A DNA stretch of 64,000 nucleotides from Janthinobacterium saanense. Lineage in GTDB: Bacteria; Pseudomonadota; Gammaproteobacteria; Burkholderiales; Burkholderiaceae_D. The translations under genes were made by a program, and so were the position numbers. The stretch covers positions 120,616-184,615 of the forward strand of contig NZ_JACHCI010000013.1 of the NCBI RefSeq assembly GCF_014200675.1. The letters are read 5' to 3'. This document shows, in pieces, positions 1-7,156 of this stretch (positions are counted from its first letter, which is position 1; every line of letters begins with the position of its first letter). Under the pieces are notes generated by a model, which searched no databases, was not told where the DNA came from, and saw nothing but the letters and a program-made list of their open reading frames with translations.

Positions 1-27
1 ATTGTTGAAATATATGAGGTATTTTGA

Positions 28-88
28 AGACTTGAAAACTAGCGACGGGTTACACTGTTCGTGAGTTCGAATCTCACCGCTTCCGCCA
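28..88 (+). tRNA. 3' half of tRNA-Ser (UGA), partial; probable att site
   Basis: Bases 31-40 read as an anticodon loop with TGA. They are followed by a long variable region, a perfect T arm (gtgag, ttcgaat, ctcac) and the acceptor 3' strand ending in CCA at 86-88, all typical of tRNA-Ser. The 5' half is absent: the bases before about 28 are AT-rich, contain no D arm, and do not pair with the anticodon stem. A tRNA that is intact only from the anticodon loop onward is the usual scar of tyrosine-recombinase integration. I read this as the right end of an element lying outside the window, or as a displaced tRNA 3' end. It is not a functional tRNA. Confidence 0.75.
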
Positions 89-160
89 GGAAATAAAGAA
101 ACCGCCTTCGGGCGGTTTTTTATTGCCTGTCGGAAGCGAGCAGGGCGCCTGCGCGCCCTG
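78..160. repeat. Long palindrome, copy 1 (pairs with 1179-1260)
   Basis: The segment cgcttccgccagg...cggaagcg plus the following hairpin cagggcg/cgccctg recurs at 1179-1260 with only scattered differences. The two copies lie in direct orientation about 1.1 kb apart and bracket the TIR-domain gene. They could be duplicated attachment or terminator sequences. Confidence 0.6.
100..121 (+). terminator. Intrinsic terminator after the tRNA-Ser fragment
   Basis: A stem accgcc/ggcggt with a ttcg tetraloop is followed by six T. It sits inside a larger imperfect palindrome (78-138), and further inverted pairs extend outward to the T arm of the tRNA remnant (66-77 against 163-174). Confidence 0.75.
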
Positions 161-293
161 CGTGTGAGATTCGAAGGGCTGGGCCTACCGGCCCAGCCCG
201 CCCCGAATCCTCCAACCGCTGCCGCTGCGCGGCAGCCTTGCGCGCCTGCGGCGCGCTTAGTGGTTCTAATTAGGTTTCGACTGAGCTGGCGTC

Positions 294-973
294 CTACGAC
301 GCACAACGCATGAGCTCGTGTCTGAATGGCAGAACTGACCCTCGCGTCCCATTAGCGAAATGCCAACTGCTTAAGCCGCCTGCAGCAGAAACTTGCGTAG
401 CAGCAGCGATGCCGAGAAACTCAATATCGCCCTCGTTGAGCTTGATTTCAGGCGGATTAGGACGTTGTCGTTTTATGCTTCCATCCGCCATCTGTATTTT
501 TTTCTCTAAGAGGCCATGTTTCTTTATTTCAGCCCTGATTTTGGTGCATGCTTGAACCACCGCCGAGTCAGCATCGTCTTCGATGCGTGAAGGATCGTAG
601 TCCGCTGGGTTTATGCCAAGCAGGTCAGATGGCAAATGAAGCTCTACAGCACGGGGCTTGACGATGTAGCATCTTTGTCGACCGATAGCCCCGATAAATA
701 GTCCCAGCTCGAAAATGACATTATCTCTAACAACGGGCATCGACTCGCCTCTGGATTCGAGAACATCATCTGGATGGAAGATGAAGACCGCGAAGTCTAC
801 ATCCGACGATTTCGTGACCAAGTCCTCAATGGTATGGTTGCTCAGGCTGAACGTGCCATGGGGCCAAGTTGTCGGGGAGGTATTATGGTCTAGGACTGAG
901 TGGATTGCGTGGGCGATCCGAAGGCCTCTTTAGACGACGCGATGAATACCTTGGGCTTGCGTGACTGCACCAT
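294..973 (-). pseudogene. TIR-domain effector-like gene (Cap12/Pycsar TIR type), frameshifted and 3'-altered
   Basis: The protein matches the predicted nucleotide-binding TIR family used as NAD-degrading effectors in CBASS and Pycsar defence. Visible motifs are KVFIASSKE at the start, DFAVFIF, RDNVIFELGLFIG (with the presumed catalytic Glu in FELG) and LPSDLLG. The true start is the ATG at 973, preceded by a strong GGAGG site. In that frame translation stops after about 27 codons, but the frame one base away continues the family sequence (IAHAIHSVLDH, then TWPHGTFSLSN) into the rest of the gene. This implies loss of one base in the run at about 923-926. The last 15 or so codons lie within a repeat end (311-348), so the native C-terminus appears replaced. 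No cyclase partner is present. The gene is inactive unless the frameshift is a sequencing error. Confidence 0.8.
311..348 (+). repeat. Isolated right end of the short interspersed element
   Basis: Bases 318-337 (gtgtctgaatggcagaactg) match the right ends of the two fuller copies at 2467-2583 and 4009-4130. They are also the near-exact reverse complement of their left ends. No left half is recognisable here. Confidence 0.55.
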
Positions 974-1178
974 CCTTACCTCCAGAAAGGGCGACCCTAA
1001 AGCATAAAGGGTTGCATAGAATTCTATTATGGAGTATCGGCTTGGAAAATTTCCGTATGGGATGGAAATTTAATTTTGTGAGGCGAAGCAAAATATTTAC
1101 CTGAGACGGTATATTTGTAGGTACGATGTACATGTTTGATCTTGAAAGCCGCATTAGGAAAGGCTTTGTGTAATACAC

Positions 1179-1260
1179 CGCTTCCGCCAGGCAATAAAAA
1201 ACCGCCTCCGGGCAGTTTTTTATTGCCTGGCGGAAGCGAGCAGGGCGCCTTCGCGCCCTG
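1179..1260. repeat. Long palindrome, copy 2, with terminator-like centre
   Basis: Arms of about 28 bases (cgcttccgccaggcaata... against ...tattgcctggcggaagcg, 1179-1238) pair with a single mismatch around ctccgg. A second hairpin cagggcg/cgccctg follows at 1241-1260. The element is more nearly perfect than copy 1, and it begins with the last bases of the tRNA-Ser acceptor (caccgcttccgcc). Confidence 0.65.
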
Positions 1261-1283
1261 ACCCTCTCGCCCGATATCCTTTA

Positions 1284-1383
1284 AGGAAGTACTGATTAAT
1301 TCAACCTCTCGAAATTCGCCGCTTTAAAATCAAAGACTCGCGCGTGATTTTTAAGGGGAAATCCGAGTTAATCAGCAGTTCCT
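1284..1383. repeat. MITE-like 100-bp inverted-repeat element
   Basis: The left end aggaagtactgattaa (1284-1299) and right end ttaatcagcagttcct (1368-1383) are inverted with 13 of 16 matches. Inside, ttaaaatca and tgatttttaa form a nested imperfect hairpin. The small size, terminal inverted repeats and absence of coding capacity suggest a non-autonomous transposon derivative. Confidence 0.5.
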
Positions 1384-1440
1384 CAAGTACTACGAAGGCG
1401 AGGAGTCATTTCAGTAATTTACTCTTAACGTCCTTTAGAT

Positions 1441-1863
1441 TTATAGTTTCCGGGGATGCGAAAACGATTTGCGCGCCAACGCTATCTTGGATTGAGTTGA
1501 ATTCGGTGGCTGAGGAGTAAAGACATCCTGCCCAATTCGAGTGGACTCCCAGTCGTTTGCGGGTGTTGTTTCACCTGTCAACAACCACATCGCTGTGATC
1601 GTTGGGACATTATTTATCACTTGCACTTGCCCGCACCAAGCCGTCGTTGACAAGGCGTTGCCTGTAGAGTTTTGCCATGTAACCGTCCAAGCCACTGTTT
1701 GACTGGTATCTTGAGAGGGATTGACAAGACCCACGAGCGGATACGTCCCACTTGCCTCTCCAACCGCAGTATAGTAGTTGCCGGAGAGATTATTTCCATT
1801 TTGTTCAATAGTCATTGACGAGCCTAGTTCGTTATACCAAGTTCCACTAAAGTTGGTGCTCAT
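1441..1863 (-). CDS. Avidin/streptavidin-family biotin-binding protein
   Basis: This 140-residue protein spans one complete avidin barrel. Against streptavidin it keeps Asn11 (N23), Ser15 (S27), Tyr30 (Y43), Trp63 (W79), Ser72 (S88), Thr74 (T90), Trp76 (W92), Trp93 (W108), Trp105 (W120, the residue shared between subunits) and Asp113 (D128). Ser45 is replaced by Thr32 and Asn49 by Glu36. High-affinity biotin binding is therefore likely but not proven. I chose the ATG at 1863, which has GGAG six bases upstream and starts immediately before the barrel; a start nine codons earlier has no such site. No signal peptide is visible, unlike streptavidin, so the protein is probably cytoplasmic or released by lysis. 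A basic tail follows the domain. Neighbours are mobile-element debris. Confidence 0.85.
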   Translation of the reverse strand: MSTNFSGTWYNELGSSMTIEQNGNNLSGNYYTAVGEASGTYPLVGLVNPSQDTSQTVAWTVTWQNSTGNALSTTAWCGQVQVINNVPTITAMWLLTGETTPANDWESTRIGQDVFTPQPPNSTQSKIALARKSFSHPRKL

Positions 1864-2071
1864 GTAATCTCCGAGGTTAGCAAAGTTCAATTGGGCTTCT
1901 TTACCGCAAATTCAGTATGGACTAAATAAGTCCGGAAATATGCGTACAATGTAACTGAGACGCTAGATGTTTAGATATGGGTGATCGTATCCCAACTCGC
2001 AGCCTGCCATTTTTCAGGGCCAGGTTGCTTTTGAGTACACTGTTAAATCCTGTCACCCAACTACCAGCGCC

Positions 2072-2458
2072 ATGAGCCAAGCCCTTCACAGCCAAGCCCG
2101 CACCACTCATCTGATCCGTGACGAAATCCGCAACTCGACGCTCTCTCAACGGGAACTGGCTGAGCGCTACAATGTCAGTCGTCTGACGATCCGCAAGTGG
2201 CAGAACCGCGACAGCGCCGAGGATCTTTCGCACCGGCCGCGTACCATGCACACCACGCTCACGCCTGCGCAGGAATTGATCGTCGTGGCGCTGCGCACCA
2301 CGCTGCTGCTGCCCACCGACGACCTGCTGGCGGTGGCCCGCGAGTCCGTCAATCCAGCGCTTTCGCGTGCTGCCCTGGGGCGCTGCCTGCGTCGCCATGG
2401 TGTTTCCAGCCTGCTTGAATTGGCCGCCCGGGAAACCGACAAGCCCGCCAAAAAGGGC
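2072..2458 (+). pseudogene. IS481-type transposase, N-terminal remnant
   Basis: The N-terminal helix-turn-helix region of an IS481-like DDE transposase is clear (SQALHSQARTTHLIRDEIR, LSQRELAERYNVSRLTIRKW). A second HTH-like region follows (LPTDDLLAVARE, ALGRCLRRHGVS). The frame then runs directly into the left end of the short interspersed element at 2467 and stops at 2500. The whole catalytic domain (two Asp and one Glu) is missing, so this is a dead fragment. The sequence just upstream (about 2040-2065) may contain the original terminal repeat, which I could not delimit. Confidence 0.8.
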
Positions 2459-2466
2459 AGCAGGCT

Positions 2467-2583
2467 CAGTTCTGCCATTCACACACAAGCTCTTCCTTAA
2501 CTTTATCGTTCGTATACTCGCGCAGACGTTATTCGAGTCAACAGGTGGGAGTTGGTTGAGGTCGTGTCTAAATAGCAGAACTG
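2467..2583. repeat. Short interspersed element, copy A (117 bp)
   Basis: The left end cagttctgccattcacacac and right end gtgtctaaatagcagaactg are inverted repeats of each other with three mismatches. The interior (aagctcttcctt, cgcagac, ttattcg, caacagg, gttgag in that order) is shared with copy B at 4009-4130. There is no reading frame inside. It separates the IS481 remnant from the M15 peptidase cassette. Confidence 0.7.
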
Positions 2584-2816
2584 CCCCTCGCTTCCGACCC
2601 TCGCTTCCATAAATTGACTCCTATTTAAATAGATCAAAATAGTATATTAAATACCATTCAAGTGAAAATATAAATAACTATTATGCAATTTAATTTGTAT
2701 AATAAAATATATATTATGTCCAATTTTTAAAAAAGCCATACCATTGGCATTTGTCAAAACAGCATTCCTCAGTCTGTTGTAATTTGTAATTATTTATACA
2801 GGCGGTGGGGGTAAAA
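2501..2816. other. Gene-free, strongly AT-rich leader of the M15 cassette
   Basis: The first part is the right half of repeat copy A. The remainder (about 2610-2800) is very AT-rich with many possible promoter hexamers and none outstanding. A run ggtggggg at 2805-2812 provides the ribosome binding site for the gene starting at 2817. Confidence 0.5.
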
Positions 2817-3386
2817 ATGGAAAATGACTTGGAATTGAGTGGCGCAAAATGGTCAAAGAAATTTCCCGGAAGCACCGACACAAAAGACTTGTCAGGAAAT
2901 TTTCGTCTTGCTATAAATGATTTTATTTGTGCAATGCAAGAGGCAGGAATTAAGGTCAAAATCAACGCTACTTTAAGACCCCAAAAACGCTCTTATCTCA
3001 TGCACTATTCTTATAGAATAGCAAAGAACGGTTACGATCCAAAAAAAGTTCCAAGTATGCAGGGAATAAATATTAAATGGGATCACGGGACAAAAGAGGA
3101 GTCTGTGAAAGCCGCAAGGGACATGACTTCGGCTTTAGACATACAAACATTGCAGACAAGGCCTGCTCTTCGTTCTCAACACAACACGGGGCTTGCTATT
3201 GATATGAACTTGACTTGGGAGAAGACAATCGAAATTGAGGATGCGAGCGGTAACGTAGTGAAGATAAATACATTACCGAGGACAGGAATGAACAAACAAC
3301 TTATCGCTGTCGCCGCTACTTACGGAGTCAAAAAATACAATGGACCTGGGCGAGATTTTCCACACTGGTCAAACAATGGTCGTTAA
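2817..3386 (+). CDS. M15-type zinc peptidase (peptidoglycan D-Ala peptidase/endolysin-like)
   Basis: This 189-residue protein carries the M15 signature SxHxxGxAxD, seen as SQHNTGLAID (residues 120-129, zinc ligands His122 and Asp129). A C-terminal FPHWS supplies the third ligand, His183. Such enzymes cleave D-Ala-containing crosslinks or stems in peptidoglycan. There is no signal peptide, so export would need a holin, lysis or a contact-dependent secretion system. The ATG at 2817 is chosen over an in-frame GTG at 2805 because the G-rich ribosome binding site lies between them. The gene is far more AT-rich than the chromosome, indicating recent transfer. It is followed 15 bases later by a small secreted protein, and the pair lies between repeat copies A and B. 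A lysin from a degenerate phage is the main alternative to a toxin. Confidence 0.8.
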   Translation: MENDLELSGAKWSKKFPGSTDTKDLSGNFRLAINDFICAMQEAGIKVKINATLRPQKRSYLMHYSYRIAKNGYDPKKVPSMQGINIKWDHGTKEESVKAARDMTSALDIQTLQTRPALRSQHNTGLAIDMNLTWEKTIEIEDASGNVVKINTLPRTGMNKQLIAVAATYGVKKYNGPGRDFPHWSNNGR

Positions 3387-3401
3387 GAAAAAGGAATCAA
3401 T

Positions 3402-3713
3402 ATGCGAATTTCATACTTATTTTTACCTCTTTTTTTTACTTCCTCGTTAGCTTTTTCTGTCGAAAATTCACCTCAAGATATAAGGAAATTTATTTACAAC
3501 GCGGGTGCATGCGAACACTTGGGCGGGGAATACGACGGAGAACTTCCTAAAGAGGAAAAGGAGAAAATTAAAAAGGATATTGATAAGTATTGCGGAGGTG
3601 CGAAAAATCAGTTCAGAACTCTAAAAGAAAAATACAAGAACAATCCTACTCTACTGAAACGAATAAATAACAACTATAACGACAGCGTAGATAGTTATAA
3701 AAAATCTCCTTAA
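3402..3713 (+). CDS. Small exported protein paired with the M15 peptidase; candidate immunity protein
   Basis: This 103-residue protein has a clear signal peptide (MRISYLFLPLFFTSSLAFS). The mature domain is lysine- and asparagine-rich and helical-looking, with two cysteines (in GACEHLGG and KYCGG) that could form a periplasmic disulfide. I recognise no family. It shares the low GC of the preceding peptidase, is co-oriented and lies 15 bases downstream, so the two almost certainly form an operon. A periplasmic partner beside a peptidoglycan hydrolase without its own signal peptide is the usual effector-immunity arrangement; that role is inference only. Confidence 0.7.
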   Translation: MRISYLFLPLFFTSSLAFSVENSPQDIRKFIYNAGACEHLGGEYDGELPKEEKEKIKKDIDKYCGGAKNQFRTLKEKYKNNPTLLKRINNNYNDSVDSYKKSP

Positions 3714-4171
3714 TGGTTTTTTATCCTGAATATTCGTTAAAAACTTTTTGAATTGGTTATTTTAATTATTCAAAAAATTTATTTTATAAATTTTAAAAAA
3801 ACAGATTGTTCAGTGTTTTCAAGAGATTTTTATTTTTCACTTTGAATTTCAATAAAAATAATTCAATATATCGTCCCTCTCTCAGTCCATTGTTGAGGGT
3901 AATAATGTCTTTTTCGACAGTTTCATATGGGATACAGATATTATCCAATATTTTAACAAGGTTCTGTTTCCTCAATGTTCGTCATTTTAAGAAGATCACC
4001 ACCAGCGTCAATTCCGCCATTCACACACAAGTTCTTCCTTCACCTTATCATTCATGTACCCACGCAGACAGTTATTCGGCGCAACAGGGAAGGCGTTCCC
4101 AGTTGAGTCTGTGTCTTAAAAGCAGAACTCATCCTGGCATCCTAAGGGTGAGGTACAGTCTTTCCGGTCAA
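3714..4171. other. Gene-free AT-rich stretch ending in repeat copy B
   Basis: Bases 3714-4008 are very AT-rich with no credible gene on either strand. Bases 4009-4130 are copy B of the short interspersed element. The remaining 40 bases lie between the repeat and the 3' end of the MocR gene, where GC content rises sharply to the chromosomal level. Confidence 0.55.
4009..4130. repeat. Short interspersed element, copy B (122 bp)
   Basis: This copy is colinear with copy A: gccattcacacacaag then tcttcctt, cgcagac, ttattcg, caacagg, gttgag, and finally gtgtct...agcagaact. I estimate three quarters identity by eye. It lies at the junction between the AT-rich M15 cassette and the GC-rich MocR gene. 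Confidence 0.7.
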
Positions 4172-5572
4172 TCAAACCACCGCCCCCCCAACCCCCTCCG
4201 GCCTCCTAGCCAGCAACTGCGACACCCGTTGCAGCCCCGCCCGCAAGCGCCCCCTATCCTTGATACACCCCAAAGAAATCCGAATGGCACTCACTGAGGA
4301 GCTGCCAGTGGCGAATGCCTCCGCCGGCGTGACGGCGATGCCGTAGCTGGCGGCGGCATGCGCAAGCTGCGAGGAGTTCCAATACGCTGGCAACGCTAGC
4401 CATACATGCAGGCCGTCCCCGGAGCCGCTGTAGCGCCCCGCTAGGATATCGCGGGCCATGCGGTGGCGCAGGCGCGCTTCCTTGCGTATGCCTTCCATCA
4501 ATTTGCCCGCCGAACCGTCGAGTATCCACTGCGTGGCCAGTGCGGCTGTCAGGGGCGCGGCCATCAGTGCAAAGGATCTGAGCGCGACCAGGAAACGTTC
4601 GCGCTCAAGCGGATCGCGTATCAGCACGAAGGCGACACGCAGGCCAGGTATCAGGCATTTCGACAGGGTGGAGATGTAGAGCACCTGTTGCGGGGCAAAG
4701 GTGGCTATCGGTGGCGGCGGGGCGTCGGCAAGCAGCCAGTAGGGATCGTCCTCGACGATGCGTACATGGCAGCGCTGCGCGATGCTGGCGAGCTCTTTGC
4801 GCCGGCGTTCCGGCATGGTGATGGCGGTTGGGTTCTGCAAGGTCGGATTGAGGTAGATCAGCCCGGGCTGGTGCTGGCGGCAGGCTTGCTCCAGCATCCC
4901 GGGCAGCATCCCGTGCTGGTCCGCTGCCACCGCAATGAGGCGTCGACCGAACTGGGCCGCGGCCGTACGCAAGCCGGGATAAGTCATTGGCTCTGCCAGG
5001 ATCACATCGCCAGGCTGCGTCAGCGCCAGGATCAAGGCGGCGATCGCCGCTTGCGCACCGGGACAGACAAGCAGCTGCCCTGAATCCAGAGGTCCAAACA
5101 TCGGTGCCAGCCATGTGGCGCCAGCCTTGCGGTCGGAGTCGCTGCCGCCGCCCAGGTGGTAAGTCATCAGCAATTCATTATCTGCCCGCATCAATACTTG
5201 CGACAAACCTTGTTTCAGCATGTCGTTGAAGTCCACGCCATCGGGCGGTGGCGGGGTATTCATGCTCAGGTCGAGGATAGCGTTCAATTCGACTTTCGGC
5301 GCCGCGACATACGTGCCCCGGGCGCCGCGGCCCTCCAGCAAGTTGCGGCGCCTGGCTTCGTCGTAGGCGCGCGTGATCGTCGTCAGGTCGACGTCAAGCT
5401 GAGCTGCCAGGTGGCGCTGCGGAGGCAGACGCTCACCCGGTGTCAACGATCCGTCTGCCACTGCCGCCTGCAAGGCATCGGCAATCTGCAAAAAACGTGG
5501 CCCTTTGTTGCCGGCCAAGCGTGGCAACCAGCTGGGCAAATTTTCATCTTGTATGGATTTCAACTGGGACAT
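4172..5572 (-). CDS. MocR-family PLP-dependent transcriptional regulator (GntR/aminotransferase fusion)
   Basis: This 466-residue protein has an N-terminal GntR-type winged helix (residues about 20-90, RFLQIADALQAAVADGSL and TITRAYDEARRRNLLEGRGARGTYV). It is fused to a fold-type I aminotransferase domain. The PLP lysine is probably Lys305 in ISTLSKCL, and EDDPYW matches the region contacting the cofactor. MocR proteins usually sense an amino acid or vitamin B6 compound and control a divergent gene. The divergent neighbour here is a small membrane protein more than 270 bases away, so the target is unclear. The gene ends about 40 bases from repeat copy B and marks the return to chromosomal base composition. 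Confidence 0.9.
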   Translation of the reverse strand: MSQLKSIQDENLPSWLPRLAGNKGPRFLQIADALQAAVADGSLTPGERLPPQRHLAAQLDVDLTTITRAYDEARRRNLLEGRGARGTYVAAPKVELNAILDLSMNTPPPPDGVDFNDMLKQGLSQVLMRADNELLMTYHLGGGSDSDRKAGATWLAPMFGPLDSGQLLVCPGAQAAIAALILALTQPGDVILAEPMTYPGLRTAAAQFGRRLIAVAADQHGMLPGMLEQACRQHQPGLIYLNPTLQNPTAITMPERRRKELASIAQRCHVRIVEDDPYWLLADAPPPPIATFAPQQVLYISTLSKCLIPGLRVAFVLIRDPLERERFLVALRSFALMAAPLTAALATQWILDGSAGKLMEGIRKEARLRHRMARDILAGRYSGSGDGLHVWLALPAYWNSSQLAHAAASYGIAVTPAEAFATGSSSVSAIRISLGCIKDRGRLRAGLQRVSQLLARRPEGVGGAVV

Positions 5573-5851
5573 TTTGTCTCAATGTATGGAGATTGTTTTA
5601 AAGTAGTATGCATCAGAGCGTGCAGCAACACCATCCTTGCATGGCAGTCGCTGACGTTTTCTCCTCGCTCATCTGCATTCTGCACATCACTGCGCCCGAT
5701 GCCATGGTGATTGCATGGCTGGCTATAATGAAAGATGCAAACAGCATGCCTGGAGGGGGGCTGCAACAAAAAATGTCGCTGCTGAAGCAGCGTTTTGAGG
5801 GAATGTTCCTCACGATAGATAGTGTCAAGTAATAAACTGGAAATACTCAAA

Positions 5852-6088
5852 ATGGATTGGATTCCGATAGTCTTCGTGACGTTCAAGGCTCTCGTGCTCG
5901 GCACGGGCATGTTCTTTGCCATCAAATGGCATTACGATCAAGGCAGGAAGGGGAAAGTGGAAGAGCGGCGCGCGGTGCTGCTCGCGGCCGGCAAGGCGGT
6001 CGCCATCTTCGTGCTATTGCTCGTGGGTCTGGGATTCGTCACCTACGACCTTGTCAGGATGCTCGGTCTGGAATTGGCTTTCTCATGA
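5852..6088 (+). CDS. Small two-helix membrane protein
   Basis: This 78-residue protein has two hydrophobic segments (IPIVFVTFKALVLGTGMFF and AVAIFVLLLVGLGFVTYDL) separated by a charged loop (HYDQGRKGKVEERR). I recognise no named family. The ATG at 5852 starts right before the first segment and is preferred to an in-frame GTG at 5822, although the ribosome binding site is weak for both. A TATAAT hexamer lies at 5724-5729. It could be the divergent target of the MocR regulator. Confidence 0.6.
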   Translation: MDWIPIVFVTFKALVLGTGMFFAIKWHYDQGRKGKVEERRAVLLAAGKAVAIFVLLLVGLGFVTYDLVRMLGLELAFS

Positions 6089-6113
6089 TGGGCAAGAATG
6101 GCCGGCCGATATG

Positions 6114-6140
6114 CAGTGATGCAGAACTGGCCTCGCTCCC
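6114..6140 (+). repeat. Isolated right end of the short interspersed element
   Basis: gcagaactggcctcgctccc resembles the right end and flank of copy A (agcagaactgcccctcgcttcc). It lies just after the small membrane gene, where base composition again drops. No left half is found next to it. Confidence 0.4.
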
Positions 6141-6294
6141 GGTGTGCTTCCACCGCCTCTGATGCTTCGCCAACATGGGGGGAGCGTCAGATTGCATTGC
6201 TGGCATCGCAACTGGCATTTTGCTGGTAGGCTTTGCAATTCCGAAAGACACCAGCAACTACAAGGAGCGGTGTATCGCCCGCGTCAGGAGAATA

Positions 6295-6459
6295 ATGACT
6301 ATTAATGCCAAACTGAAAAAGCGTAAAGATAAATCCATGGGCAAAGGTGAGTATGCTGTCGCTGCAGCCGCTACCCATCTGTTGGAAGATATCGACTGCA
6401 TGGATAGGCAAATTAACCTGGTCGGGGCGCTGCATGAGGTTGGCGAACGCTATCGATGA
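6295..6459 (+). CDS. Possible small ORF, 54 residues, unknown
   Basis: An ATG at 6295 has a good site (aggag, spacing about five). It opens a frame rich in Lys and Ala (MTINAKLKKRKDKSMGKGEY) ending in a leucine/acidic helix (HLLEDIDCMDRQINLVGAL). The frame is open upstream to 6175, but the ribosome binding site favours this start. No family is recognised. It lies between isolated ends of the interspersed repeat, so it may be a small accessory cassette or a decayed gene. Confidence 0.3.
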   Translation: MTINAKLKKRKDKSMGKGEYAVAAAATHLLEDIDCMDRQINLVGALHEVGERYR

Positions 6460-7156
6460 TGGTGCACAAGATGGTCTTGAATCAGAATGATATCAAACGC
6501 GATCAGCGGTATTTTAGATGAGTTATTTGGAACAGCTACGATTGATATGTTTCAGCCTAAACCTGAATTGGAAACTCTCCCTGCGTATAGATTTTCCAAA
6601 GTTTGTTAAGGAAGCCGATATCAATTTTATTTTCGAATGCCTGCGCGATCAGCCCCATATCGTCCGATACATAGCCAGCAAGATCAGAATTGTTGCTTAT
6701 TAGATAAACTTTTTTGAATGTAGCCTCTCTTATCTGCTTAATTGTGATTGCATCCTATTAGCCAGGGTTCGCTCTGACATTCCGACACAAGCTCTTCCTT
6801 AAGAAATAACTGGCTGATTCACAGTCCCACGCCATGATAGACCCGGATACCGTGTCCTGGCCGATGGCGCCAGTGCGGTAGCGAATGGAGTAAGCTCTGC
6901 TCTTGTGCTTATTGCATGCTGGCCGTACGTGGGATAAGTTCAGCGCACACAGCGCATCTCTCGAAAAATCAATAGTGACAATCTACGTAAATCGACAAGG
7001 AAATTTTAGCTATTGTAGCGAATGCAAAGATAATCACTCAGCATCCTCGCTGAAAATTTCTACCGTGCTCTTGTGAACAGGAGGAAACCGACAGATTTTG
7101 CGGTGACTGCGCTCCCGCTTTCGTTCCATTACCCACTCTCTTATTAGGATTCGATC
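6460..7156. other. Gene-free stretch of about 700 bp with a repeat left end
   Basis: Short open frames exist around 6490-6703, but none has a convincing start site, family match or codon pattern. The left end of the interspersed repeat is at 6768-6803. The final 150 bases lead into the DUF1353 gene and contain the sequence gaacaggagg about 80 bases before its start. Otherwise I see nothing here. Confidence 0.5.
6768..6803 (+). repeat. Isolated left end of the short interspersed element
   Basis: gacattccgacacaagctct plus tccttaag closely matches the left end of copies A and B (gccattcacacacaag then ctcttcctt). No right half follows, so this is a fragment or a breakpoint. Confidence 0.5.

Larger units (their letters stand above)
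974..1440. other. Gene-free stretch with a long palindrome and a MITE-like element
   Basis: This gap holds the second copy of the long palindrome (1179-1260), a 100-bp inverted-repeat element (1284-1383) and otherwise AT-rich DNA with no convincing reading frame. It lies upstream of the TIR gene and downstream of the avidin gene, both on the minus strand. Confidence 0.6.

Noticed and set aside
1..88. A complete tRNA gene
   Set aside because: The D arm and 5' acceptor strand are missing, and the anticodon stem does not pair.
2817..3713. A prophage lysis cassette
   Set aside because: The M15 protein resembles endolysins, but there is no holin, spanin or structural phage gene nearby. The partner has a signal peptide and no spanin features.
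3793..3975. 60-codon frame on the minus strand in the AT-rich gap
   Set aside because: The composition is random AT-rich sequence without a ribosome binding site or family match.
5608..5832. Overlapping plus- and minus-strand frames between the MocR and small membrane genes
   Set aside because: Each is the complement of the other, neither has a good start or known domain, and the region is more likely regulatory.
6518..6703. 61-codon frame after the small 54-residue ORF
   Set aside because: It has no ribosome binding site, and the overlapping frames are equally plausible, so I cannot support a gene.
318..6803. Integron cassette array with attC-like sites
   Set aside because: The repeated elements are attC-like in size, but their ends lack the GTTRRRY/RYYYAAC core. 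The genes lie in both orientations, and no integron integrase is present in the window.
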